The notes beneath the pieces were generated by a model, which saw only the letters and a program-made list of their open reading frames with translations, did no database searches and was not told where the DNA came from. Below are positions 1-11,271 of a DNA stretch of 64,000 nucleotides, in pieces. Within the stretch, counting starts at the first letter, position 1, and each line of letters begins with the position of its first letter. Where the stretch lies: assembly GCF_000003195.3 (NCBI RefSeq), contig NC_012879.2, positions 35,829,596 to 35,893,595 on the forward strand. The letters are read 5' to 3'. The translations under genes were made by a program, and so were the position numbers. The stretch comes from Sorghum bicolor (Eukaryota; Streptophyta; Magnoliopsida; Poales; Poaceae).

Positions 1-2
1 AA

Positions 3-626
3 CATGGTGAAAGGAGGTACTACGGGATTGACTTTGTCAAAGAAGCCGAAAAGCAAGTTCTTGTTATCCAACAACACAAGAGAGCCGCCCAAGCTAGGCA
101 GAAAAGCTATGCTGACCGAAGAAGAAAGCCAATCGAGTTCGAAGTAGGTGACTTTGTGTACCTAAAGGTATCGCCCATGAAAGGAGTAAATCGCTTTGGT
201 GTTAAAAGAAAGCTTGCCCCTAGGTATGTGGGTCCCTACCAAATCATTGACAAGAGTGGTAAGGTAGCTTACAAAGTGCAACTACCTCCCGAAATGAGAG
301 CTATTTTCCCTGTATTCCACGTATCTCAATTTAAGAAGTGTCTTCGTGTGCCCGAAGAGAGAGTTGAATCGAGAGATATCAAGTTGCAGTCAGATCTATC
401 TTATGAAGAAAAGCCTGTACAAGTTCTTGATGTCAAAGAACGAGTTACTCGTGGAAAAGTGATCAAACTTTTTAGAATTTTGTGGAACCGTCAAAATGAG
501 AGAGATGCCACTTGGGAAAGGGAAGACTATTTACAAGTAACTTATCCCTCATTCTACGAAAAGTGGTACGTCTTTCAAATCTCGGGACGAGATTTTTGTA
601 AGGGGGGAGGGCTGCAACACTCCTAG
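3..626 (+). CDS. Tekay-type Ty3/gypsy polyprotein, integrase C-terminus with chromodomain (5' partial)
   Basis: The frame is open from base 3, so this is the tail of a polyprotein whose body lies left of the window. The integrase C-terminal domain runs from the start past VGPYQIIDKSGKVAYKVQLP and the FPVFHVSQFKKCLRVPEE stretch that marks plant chromoviruses. A chromodomain-like segment follows, with KVIKLFRILWN and ATWEREDY. In this family the chromodomain is thought to steer integration toward marked chromatin. The stop falls 11 bases inside the LTR, which is usual for these elements. About 208 residues are visible without an internal stop, so this copy is less decayed at this end than the minus-strand relative at 56299-59935, with which it shares nearly every motif. 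Clade placement (Tekay/Del) rests on the chromodomain and the 4.5-kb LTR. Confidence 0.88.
   Translation, partial: HGERRYYGIDFVKEAEKQVLVIQQHKRAAQARQKSYADRRRKPIEFEVGDFVYLKVSPMKGVNRFGVKRKLAPRYVGPYQIIDKSGKVAYKVQLPPEMRAIFPVFHVSQFKKCLRVPEERVESRDIKLQSDLSYEEKPVQVLDVKERVTRGKVIKLFRILWNRQNERDATWEREDYLQVTYPSFYEKWYVFQISGRDFCKGGGLQHS
598..611 (+). other. Polypurine tract of the left Tekay element
   Basis: A purine run (GTAAGGGGGGAGGG) ends two bases before the TG that opens the LTR. It primes plus-strand DNA synthesis in reverse transcription. The same tract occurs in mirror position at 56257-56273. Confidence 0.8.
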
Positions 627-3600
627 TGTTAGCTTGCATGTGAACCATGAGCATTGCATCAACACAAGCATCATCATGCTCATTCATAAGCATCTATCAT
701 GATCACATGTCATCTTATGTATACCATGTATGATTGAATTGCTTGTGTGACTTGAATTGAGTGACTATAAGGGGTAACCAATGCAAACAAGTGTACATTG
801 TCTTCCAAAATACTTCAATCATGTTTAGAATATCATTTGGAACAAAGTTCATGTTGAAGGTTTTGGCCAAAAATGCCCCTAGGTTAGGGTTAAACCTAGA
901 ATGGCTTAATTGACCCCCCTAGACCTCCTTTCAAAGATGTTTTATGAAACTGGTGTTAGAGACCTTGCATGTCTTTAACACCTGAAACAAAGTTGTAGAG
1001 AATTTCATAAGCTACAAAAGTTATGTTGATGACTTTTTATGAAAAAGCTTATAACACATCCAAAAATTGCTCACAAGCCAAAAATCAGGGCTGATTCCAT
1101 ACTTAGCCGAATTTGGCTAAGTATTGAGTCACGCAGTTTCGAGGTAGGGTTGTTTGGAGCCATGTAGTTTGAAATCCAGACCGAGTTAGGCTTTGATCTT
1201 GTAATCAAAGTTGTCGAACTCGTGTAGCTCTGTCCAGAGGATCAAATCCCAGCCAAAAACACCGAGTGAGCTGAGAGTAAAACGTCGACGAACTTCGGGA
1301 TTCAGTCACTGGCCATGGCGACTGAATCGCCCGATTCAGTTTGGACAGACGCCGCCCGTCGCCGCGTGTCCGGCCACCTGTCGACCGTACGCCATCGACG
1401 ACCCTGTCTGTCAGCTCCCACGGCGTCTCCAAGTCGCCACGCACCGAGTGGACGCCTCAGACGCGCTCTCCACTCGCTCAGCGCAGCACATTTCGCTCCG
1501 CCGTCGCCTCGGTGAGCTCCGCCGCGCTTCGGCGAGCTTCTCTGGCCGTTCCACCGCGTCTCCGGCCAAGCCAGCCCACCCAGAGCTCCGCCTTGACGTC
1601 CTCTACCTCGACGTCCACTCCATTCCCTTTGCTGAGCACCGGTGAGATCACATTGTCATCTCCGTCGCGAGCTTCACCTCGCCGGAGTTCACAGAGATCA
1701 CCGCAACGTGGCCAGACCTCTCTGGTTCACCTCTGGCCGTGATTCTTCTTCCTATAGCTTCGCTTTGAGCTGCTCTTGCTCGTCCGCAACCTCTACCGCG
1801 TCGTCGTTGCCTGGATCCGCCGGCGTATCACCGCGCAGCGCCGCCGCTCCGCCATTCCCGACGGCGAGCACCCTAGAGTCCAGTAGAGCGCGGGTAAAGT
1901 AGATCAACAGGCCTTGATGAGAGGAACACGTAGGTGCCCTTAGATCCGGCCGAGACCTCGTCGTCGTTGAGCTTCGCCGGCGACGAGCATCTCCCCTGTC
2001 CCCGTCTCACTGACGCGTGGGTCCCGGATGTCACCCTCTCTGGCTCACTGTTGTGCAGAGCCAAAGCTGTTTTTGTAAAATTCATATCTGGAGTTTTTGA
2101 GATCCAAATGTGGTGATTCCAATTTTGCTAGGTTCCAGCAGAAGTCTAGTTTTTAATAAAAATATGAAACATGCCATGTTTTTGCAGAAATAAATAGATA
2201 TAAATTAATCTTGGATTTTCAGTGGGTAATTTTATCTTGAGATCTATTGATCTGCTGGCCATGAAAATTTGGGGAGTTGTTACTTATGTTATGTTTAGGC
2301 TCTGATAAATTTTTCATGATTTTTGGAAGCTGGTTGGGAAGTTAAAATTAATCCTTGCTTAAATAGGAGAATCTTGTGGTATTTTTGATAATTAAAGTAT
2401 AACTCCTTTTATGGTGAAACTTGCTGAGTGTTGTACTTATGTGTGGACAAAGCTAGGAAAAATCTTAAATCTGTTGTTTGACACTTTTTGATAGGGTTTC
2501 ACATTTATGCTATGCATGCCTATACTAGCTTGTTATTTTTATACCTCACAATATGTATGTGCAATTGTTCTGAAAATTTTACAGTGATCTTATGTTAGCC
2601 TACGTAGCTTGCTGTAATTTTCCTAGGAGTTTTGGAACACTTGGAGTATATGTTCATTAAACCACCTTAATAATTAAATAAATGGAAAAGGTGATGATAG
2701 AAACAGTTTTAGACCTTGCCATGATGTTTTCTGGTGTTTCTTAGATATGTTCTATCTATTGGTGCAATTGGTTTATCCCTGTGATACATTCTCAATATGT
2801 GTAAAATATTATTTTTGGCTATTTATGCCTTTCCTAGAGCATTTCTGTGTACCTGATAGCAAATGCTTGAGAACTAATTAAAGATATTATTTTCTGGGAA
2901 ACTTGTCTACAACAAACTTGTAGCTAACTTACTAATCTACTTCTTGTCCAAATTTCATGGCAATTGGTTGAGTAGTTTAAAAGTTATGCATATTTCAAGT
3001 AGCTGCTGCAAAGTGCTTGCTCTCTGGAATTCCCAGAGCAGCCAGCCAACTCTGTAGGTTTTAGCATATTTCGGTTGGGAATCATGCTGAGATGTCTAAA
3101 AGTAAATTGTAGACAATTTGCTAAGCTTTCCAGAAAGTACTTACTTGCTTAGTTTGGTTAACTGATGCTTAAGTTATGGCTAAAACTTGTGACTGGTTGG
3201 TTTGTCTACTAAACCAGTGGCTGAGTAGGAATAACTAGACTTTGTTTAACTTGTCTATTTAGTCTCTCTACCAGAGAAGAAGTATGCACTTACTTGTTAT
3301 TCCATGACTCACTTATTCTTAGAAGTTTATGCTCATGTTATACCTTTTTTATGTCCCTTTGGCTCTTCATCATGACATCATGCATCATATGTGCATTCTC
3401 TATATTCATCTCCTTGTCATGCATACATAGGTGTACCCAAGGGAGTAACGGTGCTGGAGTTCGAGCTGCCGGAGCCGGAAGGACAGCAAGGGGAGCCACC
3501 TCAAGGAGCTGAGGAGGAGGAGGATTTGCCGGAGTGCCCTGACCACCGTCCCTCTACCTACGTTGAAGGCAAGCCCCGGAGCATTATAAGCCTCCTACTA

Positions 3601-5099
3601 TTTTGATTATCATGTTCAGCTATCAAATGACTATGGTTATATATTGTTGCATTAAGTGGTAGGCGTTGATATGACACCCTTGCTGCATAATGACTATCTT
3701 GTCCACCTTAAATATTACCAAAGTAGGTCCAGGATCGAAGTATTGCTTAGCCATGCTTAGCTCGGTAGAAGCCGGGTGATTTCCTGTCACCTGCGAGAGA
3801 TAGGTGGATGATGATCACGGTTGGCTATATTTGCTATCGTGGAAATAACCATGTGCTAATAATGAACTTGAGACCGGGCGGGATGACGATAGTGCAGCAA
3901 CAAGGCATGGAGGTCTTGGGTGTGAATCTATGCCCGTCTGTGTCGTTTAAGGACCGAATCGCTGTACGTCCCCGTGTCATGTTGAACGCATGCCTATCAC
4001 TTAGTTGGCCAGATAAGTCGTTCCGACCGTGAAGCCTACGAGTGCAACTCAGGCCGGATACCCCGTTCTGTATGAGTGCGCACCCCGGTTGGTAGTAAGG
4101 ATGTGCGGGGAGTCAATGGCGTAAGCCTAGGTGTCAGGTTAGAGTCCTGCCCTGGCAGATTGGCGGTCCCTGGGGGTGCGGCGCTGGACGGACCCGCGAA
4201 TTGGTCCGGAGTTGTGCTAAAGGTGATCCGAGCTGCCGTCATGAAGTATGCTTGGGTGAGTGTTAGGAATACCCCTCCAGCTGGATAGGAATCGATTCGA
4301 ATCGCCGTCTCTCCCGGATAGTGAGAACTTGACTTGGGCAGCGGCAATGTAGAATTCACTAAGTAAACATAATGGTTATGATGAGAATGTTGATAGCAAA
4401 GTGATAATCCTGATATGGTTATTATTGAAATGATTAATTACTCAAGTGTATGCTTAGAACAGGTGCTAATCTAGTGGATAGCTGCAAAGTAATGAACTTG
4501 CTGTTGAAATATAATACATGAATTATTTACAACAAAGGCTTTTATGCAAAAGGTGAGTCAAACCAGTCCACAAAGATCAGCCTTGCATACTCCTTAGTGT
4601 CCCTTTATTTTTGGTTTATGACGGGTAAGTCTAGCTGAGTACATTCTCGTACTCATGGTTTTATTTACCCTTGTTGCAGATGATGTCGTCTATCACGGCT
4701 ATTGCACTAACTGTCATCACCCAGCTGCGGATGATGAGTAGATCATGGGCGTGATCACTTCTTTATCTTCAGTTATGCTTTTGTTGGGACTTGACCATAG
4801 AGCTGGCATGTAATATGACTGTTGGTGTTGTTTCAAAACTACTTGTTTCCGCTACTGCTGTGGTTTCTAATAACCTCCTTTAAACTCTGATGTGATGTAA
4901 AACTATGTTCTGTGATGGATGTTGTAATCTGTGATGGTGATGCTTGATCATGTACGATCTTGGTTGTATGTTGGTTGAATCGAGGTCTTTTGAGATTTTG
5001 TCGGACTACCGGGTTTATATGGGTTCAAGTCCATTGGCTTGACTGCCTCTGTGGTCGCTAATTGACTTGAATTCTTATAAATTGGACGGTTCTGTTACA
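613..5099 (+). mobile_element. Tekay/Del-type 3' LTR (complete, 4487 bp)
   Basis: The LTR opens with TGCAACACTCCTAG directly after the polypurine tract and closes with GGTTCTGTTACA. Its ends and internal landmarks match, in inverse orientation, the LTRs at 6294-10851 and 51678-56256, but this is clearly a different subfamily. It contains a GC-rich, CpG-rich segment at about 1200-2050 with several overlapping ORFs that I do not treat as genes. It also holds a short frame-conserved block at 3431-3606 and a GC-rich tract at about 3720-4350. LTRs over 4 kb are characteristic of the Tekay/Del clade. The five bases after the LTR are GATTC; the matching duplication would lie outside the window. Confidence 0.85.
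3431..3606 (+). CDS. LTR-embedded exon-like block encoding a conserved short peptide
   Basis: Inside the LTR, after an acceptor-like CATAG, a reading frame encodes a glutamate- and proline-rich peptide that ends with ECPDHRPSTYVEGKPRSI and then a stop. The two minus-oriented Tekay LTRs carry the same block after a similar ATAG|GTG junction, with ECPNHEPASFVKGKPRSI. The last 25 or so codons align without indels, and most differences are conservative or silent, although the surrounding LTR has diverged strongly. That looks like coding constraint, perhaps an exon of the element's own transcript. No function is known to me, and its expression and splicing are inferred. Confidence 0.45.
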
Positions 5100-6293
5100 G
5101 ATTCGAAACCTGACAAACACACACAAAGATAAAGAAGAACATGCTACGGATTGGAAACAAACGCAAATTAAATAGCAATGTCACTGACCGTAACATCCTA
5201 CTACCAATTAATATTGTAATGGAAATAAAAAACAGCAAACAAGTTTGGCAGTTTTTAGAATTACGATGTGCATCTGCAAATGGATGGATGTGCTTGATTT
5301 TCTGAATGATATGTGGTCGCCAATCAGGACATGTAAATTGTGAATTTCCATACTACTATAGTTAGATTATCTTGCCCATGGAAGGTTGATGATGGAGGTG
5401 TTATGGGACAACAAGTGGCCTCTTAGTCAGCTAAACGTATTGTATTTAATTGAATAGCAATGGACCATTATCTTTCAAACTGAAACTTTATGAATTCACA
5501 TAGAGGTAACCAACCTGCTTATTGACATGCAAAAGCGACGTCGCCTGGTGGTGGCGGTGATTTGAGAATGGGCGTCGCCCTCCGGCGGCTGCCACGACGG
5601 CGCGTGAAGAGGAGGCAACGGCGCGTGCGATAGCAGCTAGAGAGTGACCGTGGACTGCACGCCTGAAGGATGCAACCCAGAGCATAGGAACCAGATCCGC
5701 GTCAGTCTCGATCGTGGCCGTGGATTAGAACACCGATCAAGGATCAATTAACACAAGATCAATTGAAACCAAGAGTTGCTAACCTAGACTGCAGCCGCCC
5801 GCCAACGAGCAACACGACTGTGCACCACCGAGGAACCCTAAACGCGATCACAACTCGTCACTTGTGGCTATGGGTATCAACTTGCGAAGGGTAAAACATG
5901 ATTCGTCAATTGCGGCTAGAGATAGGAGTCTAACCTACGTCCTTAAATATATATATAGTCAAAACATGGTTATCCAATAAAAAACCAAATGTACTTACTT
6001 AGTCAACAATATCTGGGGTGCTCCATTGGTTTGTCCACGTCCATGACATGTTTGTGGGTATAGGTTTGACTCCTACACCTTGCGGATTTTTTTTTAAATA
6101 AACTAATAATTTATCAATTACTACACTTGGGCATAGGTTTGACTCCTTCCCCTCGCATGGTATTTGTTTTTTGAAATATTTAACAATTCACTACACTTTT
6201 CATTTTTTAAGAATAAAAATAATTCACATACTGTCTTGTTTTCATATTTGTGTATATTCTTTCAAATAATAACTAGGTACTCGCAACAAGTTT
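5100..6293. other. Unassigned interval between the Tekay LTR and the solo LTR
   Basis: I recognise no gene here. A GC-rich stretch at about 5500-5700 has a 65-codon minus-strand ORF rich in Ala, Arg and Ser that could be an old exon fragment. The last 250 bases are AT-rich and contain an imperfect tandem duplication (near 6055-6110 and 6126-6190), both copies containing ATAGGTTTGACTCCT. The sequence runs into the solo LTR and resumes at 10857 as the end of a CACTA-like element, so part of it is probably the body of that transposon. Confidence 0.4.
6289..6293. repeat. Target site duplication, left copy (AGTTT)
   Basis: AGTTT immediately precedes the LTR and recurs at 10852-10856 immediately after it. 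The 5-bp length is that expected for Ty3/gypsy integration. Confidence 0.92.
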
Positions 6294-9200
6294 TGTCACA
6301 GAACCGACCAAATTATAAGAGTTCAAGTGTAGAAACGATCGACTAGCAATCAAGTTTCCAAACATGAGCCCATATAATCCCGGTAGTCAATTGAAATCAC
6401 GAAGGACTTCAAACCAACTTGCAACAAACCAAGATCGTAATAATTCAGCACAACACAGCGAATGTTATATAGCCATTCCTTGCCGTCGAAGCGGCACCAC
6501 ATCGGAGTTATTAAGTTATTACAACACATGTTCGAAGTAGCGGAAGCAAAATAATTACAAACGCACTTTCCAAAGTTCAGTTCACATGTTCGTGTTACTG
6601 CCAGAGTCTACACCATCCTTCTAAAAGCAACAGGGACGAGTTTGTTAGAGAACCGTGCCCAACGGTTAGTCCTCATCCCCAGCGGGATGGAGACAGGTCT
6701 TGCAGAAGCCGTCATAAAGGATGTCATCTACAACAGGTGGGAATAAACCCTGAGTACGAGATTGTACTCAGCTATACTTACCCATCTAGTAAAACATAAA
6801 AGACACCAAAGATCATGCAAGGCTAACATCAAGTGGAGCAGGTTGACTCACATTTGTCAAAAGCTTGCATTAAAACTACATTATTGTGAGAGCATCTTAT
6901 TTATTCATCATCAGCCTACCACTAGATTAGCACCTGTACTAAAGCACTTCACTTGATTATTACAAGCAATAATAACCATATCAAGTTCATCATATATTCT
7001 CCCTTGCTATCATCATTATCATGAACCAAAGTTCCTTAGTGAATGCTACGTTTGCCGCTGCTCTATCAAGTTCTCACTAACCGGGAGAGACGGCGATTCG
7101 AATCGAATTCCTATCCAGCTGGAGGGGTATTCCCATCACTCACCCAAGCTTCCCCTGCCGGAGAGCCAACGGGTCACCTTGGATACGACTCCGGAATCGC
7201 GGTTCCGATAAGCGCCACACTCTCAGGGCTACCACTCTGGCAGGGAGGTCAGGAATTTTAACTCACCTGCCTTTGGGCTTACGCCAATGGTCCCCCGCAC
7301 ACCGCACTTCCTCCGGTAGTGCGCACTTTATACTTATCGACCTTCCGGCCTGAGTCATATTACTCGGCTTCGCGGACGGAACGAGTTATCCGACCAACTA
7401 AGTGTTAGGCATGCGTTCAACATGACAAGAGGACGTACAACGGTTGGTCCTTAGCTGCCACAGACGGAGTTACTACAACCTTGCAAAACTCCGCCCGGCT
7501 TAAGTCAATTTAACCAAATTCCATTCACGATAGCACATATAGACCATCGTATACCGACACAACCCTATATCGCGCAGGTGACAGGAAATCACCCGACTTC
7601 TACCGATTAAGCATGGCTAAGCTGCTACTCGATCCTAACTCTATAACCAAGGTGTAGTGAGTTATCTGGACAAGGATGGAGTAAAATGCAGCAAGAGTTT
7701 CATCACAACTCCTATACTTAATGCAGCAATAGATATAACATATTAAGTAAACTTTCGAAAGTAAAGGGAGGCTTAGAATGCTCCGGGGCTTGCCTTTCAC
7801 GAACGAGGCTGGCTCGTGGTTCGGGCACTCAACTTCTTCTTCGGGCTCCTCGAGTCCGACTGGCTGGACCTCCACTTCCTGGCTGCCCTCCTGGCCGTCG
7901 GGGTTCACTTGGAGCTCGTAGGAAGCAGTCGCGTCCGATGCACCTATTGCATGCTCAACGAATAAGAAGATGTGCATAAAAGTATGAATGCTTAACGCAT
8001 AAATAAACTCACTGGACAAAGGTAACTTCTAATTTAACTCACAAAGGAAAACCACATGAATTAACATACTAGGCAAGTCAACCTATAAGCAGCAAGCAAG
8101 ACAAAACAGAACAGCTCACTAAACAGACCATAGCTGTTGCTACAAGGATCCAACCAACTCAAGTGAGGACATTCTGGAGAGCTCATGAAATTATCTACAA
8201 ATCATATTTTAACATCACAGCAAGATTCATGGGTTAACCAGGTCATTTAAACAAAGTTCCAGGTTCTGCCCCAGAAAAACAGAGAACACTTATTTCTGGA
8301 ACCCCAACTTGGAACAGCTATAACTTTTAAACTACTAGGCCAAATGACCCCAAATTTAAACCACAGCTAGTCCATAAAGTTTACAACAACTTTGATTTAG
8401 ACAAGACTCTCAGAAAAACAAGTTAGGAACAAGTAAAGACTATATTACTCCCTTTTTGTCCAGAACAGCCTTTAACCCTTGAATTAATTATTTGATGACA
8501 TAACCAAAACATAAACAATGCCAGCCACATGGCTTATGAGCACAAGCACACCACAAGATAACGAGAACATCATAGGATAACCTCCAAACAATCACTAACA
8601 AGGCATTTATTAATTTAACTCTAGAAAAGAGCATAAATACAAGATACTAGTAAAATTGCTCAGAAAAATCTACAAAAATTACAGAAGCACAAGTATAGCA
8701 TCAAAGCATCACCATAAAAATTTCAGAGCAATTGCACATACCAAATTAAAGATATGCATTTAACATGTGACAAGGTGTGTATTTCATAAATTCAGAAACA
8801 TTACTTATATGGTGTCAAACAACAGATTTCAGATTATTTATATATTATGAATACCATAAATAAGTTCACCACCAAAGTAGAGCACCAGCATAAGCACCAA
8901 TTATTTTATATGATTTAATTGAGGAAACAAGCCAAATCTCAAACATAAATTACATATCAAAGCTGCAGTACTCCAAAAATCATGAAATATTTATCATAGC
9001 ACTTCAGTACAACACAGAGACTACCATAAAAATTTTATAGCAAACTAAGCAGTAAAACAAGAGATATGAATTTATACAAGAATAACAAGATTAAATCCTT
9101 AATAAATATTTTCCCAGAAAACATGGTTCATTTTATATTTTTATTAAAAACTAGCCATCTCAAGGAATACCACAGAATTGATTTCATAATTTTTGGATCA

Positions 9201-10851
9201 CCAGAACCAGAGATATGATTTTTGCAAGAAGACCAAAAATCAGGATTTGAATAAAAGAAAAGGAGGGACGGAAGGTGACACTGACAGCGGGCCCTGCATG
9301 TCAGGGTCATCTTCCCCACAGCCGAGGCGACTCTCGCCGGTGATTTCTCAGCGACGGCGAGGTCTCCGGCCAAACCAAGGGCACCATTGTGATCCCCAGA
9401 CTCTAACGACTCGATTGATCCCCTTTTCCCCACGGCGGAGCCACCGGAAGGGGCTCGCCGTCGATCATGGCGGCTCGGCGGAGGTGCTCGGCGTTACGCC
9501 GGATCCCTCAGCCGGTAGAGCGTGACCTAGGGTTTCCTACAGCACCAGCGGACTACGGCGAAGCTTCCTAGGTAAGCGGCTAGGCTTGAAACGTCATGGG
9601 ACGCGCTGGCCACGGAAGACCCCAACTCCGGCGGAACACGGCGGCGCTGCGCATCATGTCCGCCGACGATGGGTGCGGTAGAGCGTCCACCGAGAGGCGC
9701 AACCGCTAGCTAAGGACCTAAGCTACCTCTAGAACCTAACCAAAGGAGATGAGAGGCTCTGAGAAGCCCAGCATTGAGCTCGCCGGAGAAGAAGGTCACG
9801 GCGACCCGATTTGGGGGAAGAAGGAAATGGCGGCTCACCGGTGGGTTTCGCGGCGAGCTAGAGGGTGGAGAGTGGAGAGCGGCTCACGGTGGAGCTATGG
9901 GCGGAGTTTGGTGGACTGCGACGCAGCGAGGAGAGCACATGAGCTCGCCAGAGTGAGCTCGCGACGGTGAGCTCGCTGCGAGCGAGTTTCAGGCGAGAGA
10001 GGGCGAGGCAGAGCGAATGGACGCGTCCACTTCGCTCGGGACGTCGCCGTGGAGGACATGCACACGCTGGGAGCTGACAAGTGGGGCCAGGAGCGACGTA
10101 TGGACGCCAAATGTCGACGGAGCTCTGCCGCCGGTCGGCCACGTCGACGAGCTCGGCTTCGATTCAGAGAAAACGCTAAATGTGACTTCGACGGTAATTA
10201 TCTCCCAAACCAAGACGAATTAGGGGATGATGCAGTAGACAAAGTTAGAGTTCCAATCGAGTTCTACAACATTGTCAGTTAGAGCAAAAGCCAGATTGGC
10301 CTGGATTGAGATATATGGAGTTTTCAAAATCAATCGAGCAAACTGCTAAAGCCAGGACTTAGCCAAAATCGACTAAGTGCCAAAACAGCACCCAATTCTG
10401 CCTTGCAAGCACTTTTTGGACAAGTTGTGATCATTTTCATGAGATGGCCATAAAACAACTTTTGTTCCTTATAAAATTGGGTATAGCTTTGCTGTAGAAA
10501 GTTTTGACATGCAAACATTTGATGAAACACTTTTTAAAAGCCTAATCAAAAGAGGTTTCTACAGCCTATTTGCATAAGTATGACTTAAGTGATTATTTTG
10601 GAGAAATGATCAACATAAACATTGTTCCCAAGGTTAAGTTAAGCATAGATAAACTATTTAACAAGGCATAACACACAAACACAAGCATGGTTCACTCAAA
10701 CATAAGCATAGGGAGCCCATATAAGCAATTAAAACACATTATGCATAGAATGACATGGCTCAAGGTAGATGATGATCATGGCATGCTTGAATAGAAGATG
10801 ATGCTCATGTTATGCATGTGATTTATGCAACCATAACACTGGGGTGTTACA
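6294..10851 (-). mobile_element. Solo LTR of a Tekay/Del-type element (4558 bp)
   Basis: On the plus strand it begins TGTCACAGAACCGACC and ends GGGGTGTTACA, so the LTR reads on the minus strand. It is flanked by perfect AGTTT duplications and has no internal region, which defines a solo LTR made by recombination between the two LTRs of a complete insertion. It closely matches the LTR at 51678-56256 along its whole length. A CpG-rich segment at about 9240-10160 yields many overlapping ORFs, which I do not treat as genes. Confidence 0.93.
7755..7943 (-). CDS. LTR-embedded exon-like block (second copy)
   Basis: This is the minus-strand counterpart of the block at 3431-3606. It follows GCAATAG|GTG and encodes a Glu- and Pro-rich peptide containing VECPNHEPASFVKGKPRSIL. 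The frame stays open beyond the conserved part, where similarity to the plus-strand LTR fades, so the true end (stop or splice donor) is unclear. Confidence 0.42.
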
Positions 10852-10856
10852 AGTTT
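10852..10856. repeat. Target site duplication, right copy (AGTTT)
   Basis: It matches 6289-6293 exactly and closes the solo LTR insertion. Confidence 0.92.
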
Positions 10857-11271
10857 TTAATATTTGTCAAATTCATTTAAAAAATAAACATAGTCCCCAT
10901 GGGTCAGCTATTTATAGTGTCAAGGTAACCTTGCATCAAACAAAAATCCATTACAATAGTACTTTCTAATTGCATCCATATTCTCAACTGGTGCAATACC
11001 ACAAACACATTGCATCAAAAAATCAAACTAACGCACCCAAATGTGTCCGATGCAATAATTTCTACCTATGGCATCCCTTATTTGAAATGATGCGATAGAT
11101 CATACTTATTGCATCAACATGAATTACTATGGCATCCAACTCTTTGTCGATGCAATAACGAACACGTATTGCATCAGATTCTGAATGTCGATGCAACAAC
11201 AGTAACCTGTTGTCTCAGATTTGTGTTTGATGCAAGTGGACGTGATGCAATAGGTTCAAAATTTAGTAGTG
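10857..11271. mobile_element. Right end of a CACTA-like DNA transposon with subterminal repeat array
   Basis: The interval carries at least ten copies, in both orientations, of a motif around GATGCAATA / TATTGCATC. It ends at 11271 with TTTAGTAGTG, the reverse complement of CACTACTAAA, which is a CACTA-type terminus. CACTA elements carry arrays of short subterminal repeats in both orientations that bind the transposase. No transposase is visible, and I found no matching left CACTA end between 5100 and 6293. That end may lie outside the window or be lost. The solo LTR at 6294-10851 is inserted in this element. Confidence 0.68.

Noticed and set aside
1205..2116. Cluster of overlapping ORFs of 60-144 codons on both strands
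   Set aside because: They lie in a CpG-rich segment of the Tekay LTR, overlap each other in several frames and lack motifs. They are chance ORFs in GC-rich DNA; the same holds for 9128-10282 and 54561-55618.
10900..11271. Short repeats that could be taken for a CRISPR-like array
   Set aside because: The repeats are about nine bases, unevenly spaced and in both orientations, and end in a CACTA terminus; they are subterminal transposon repeats.
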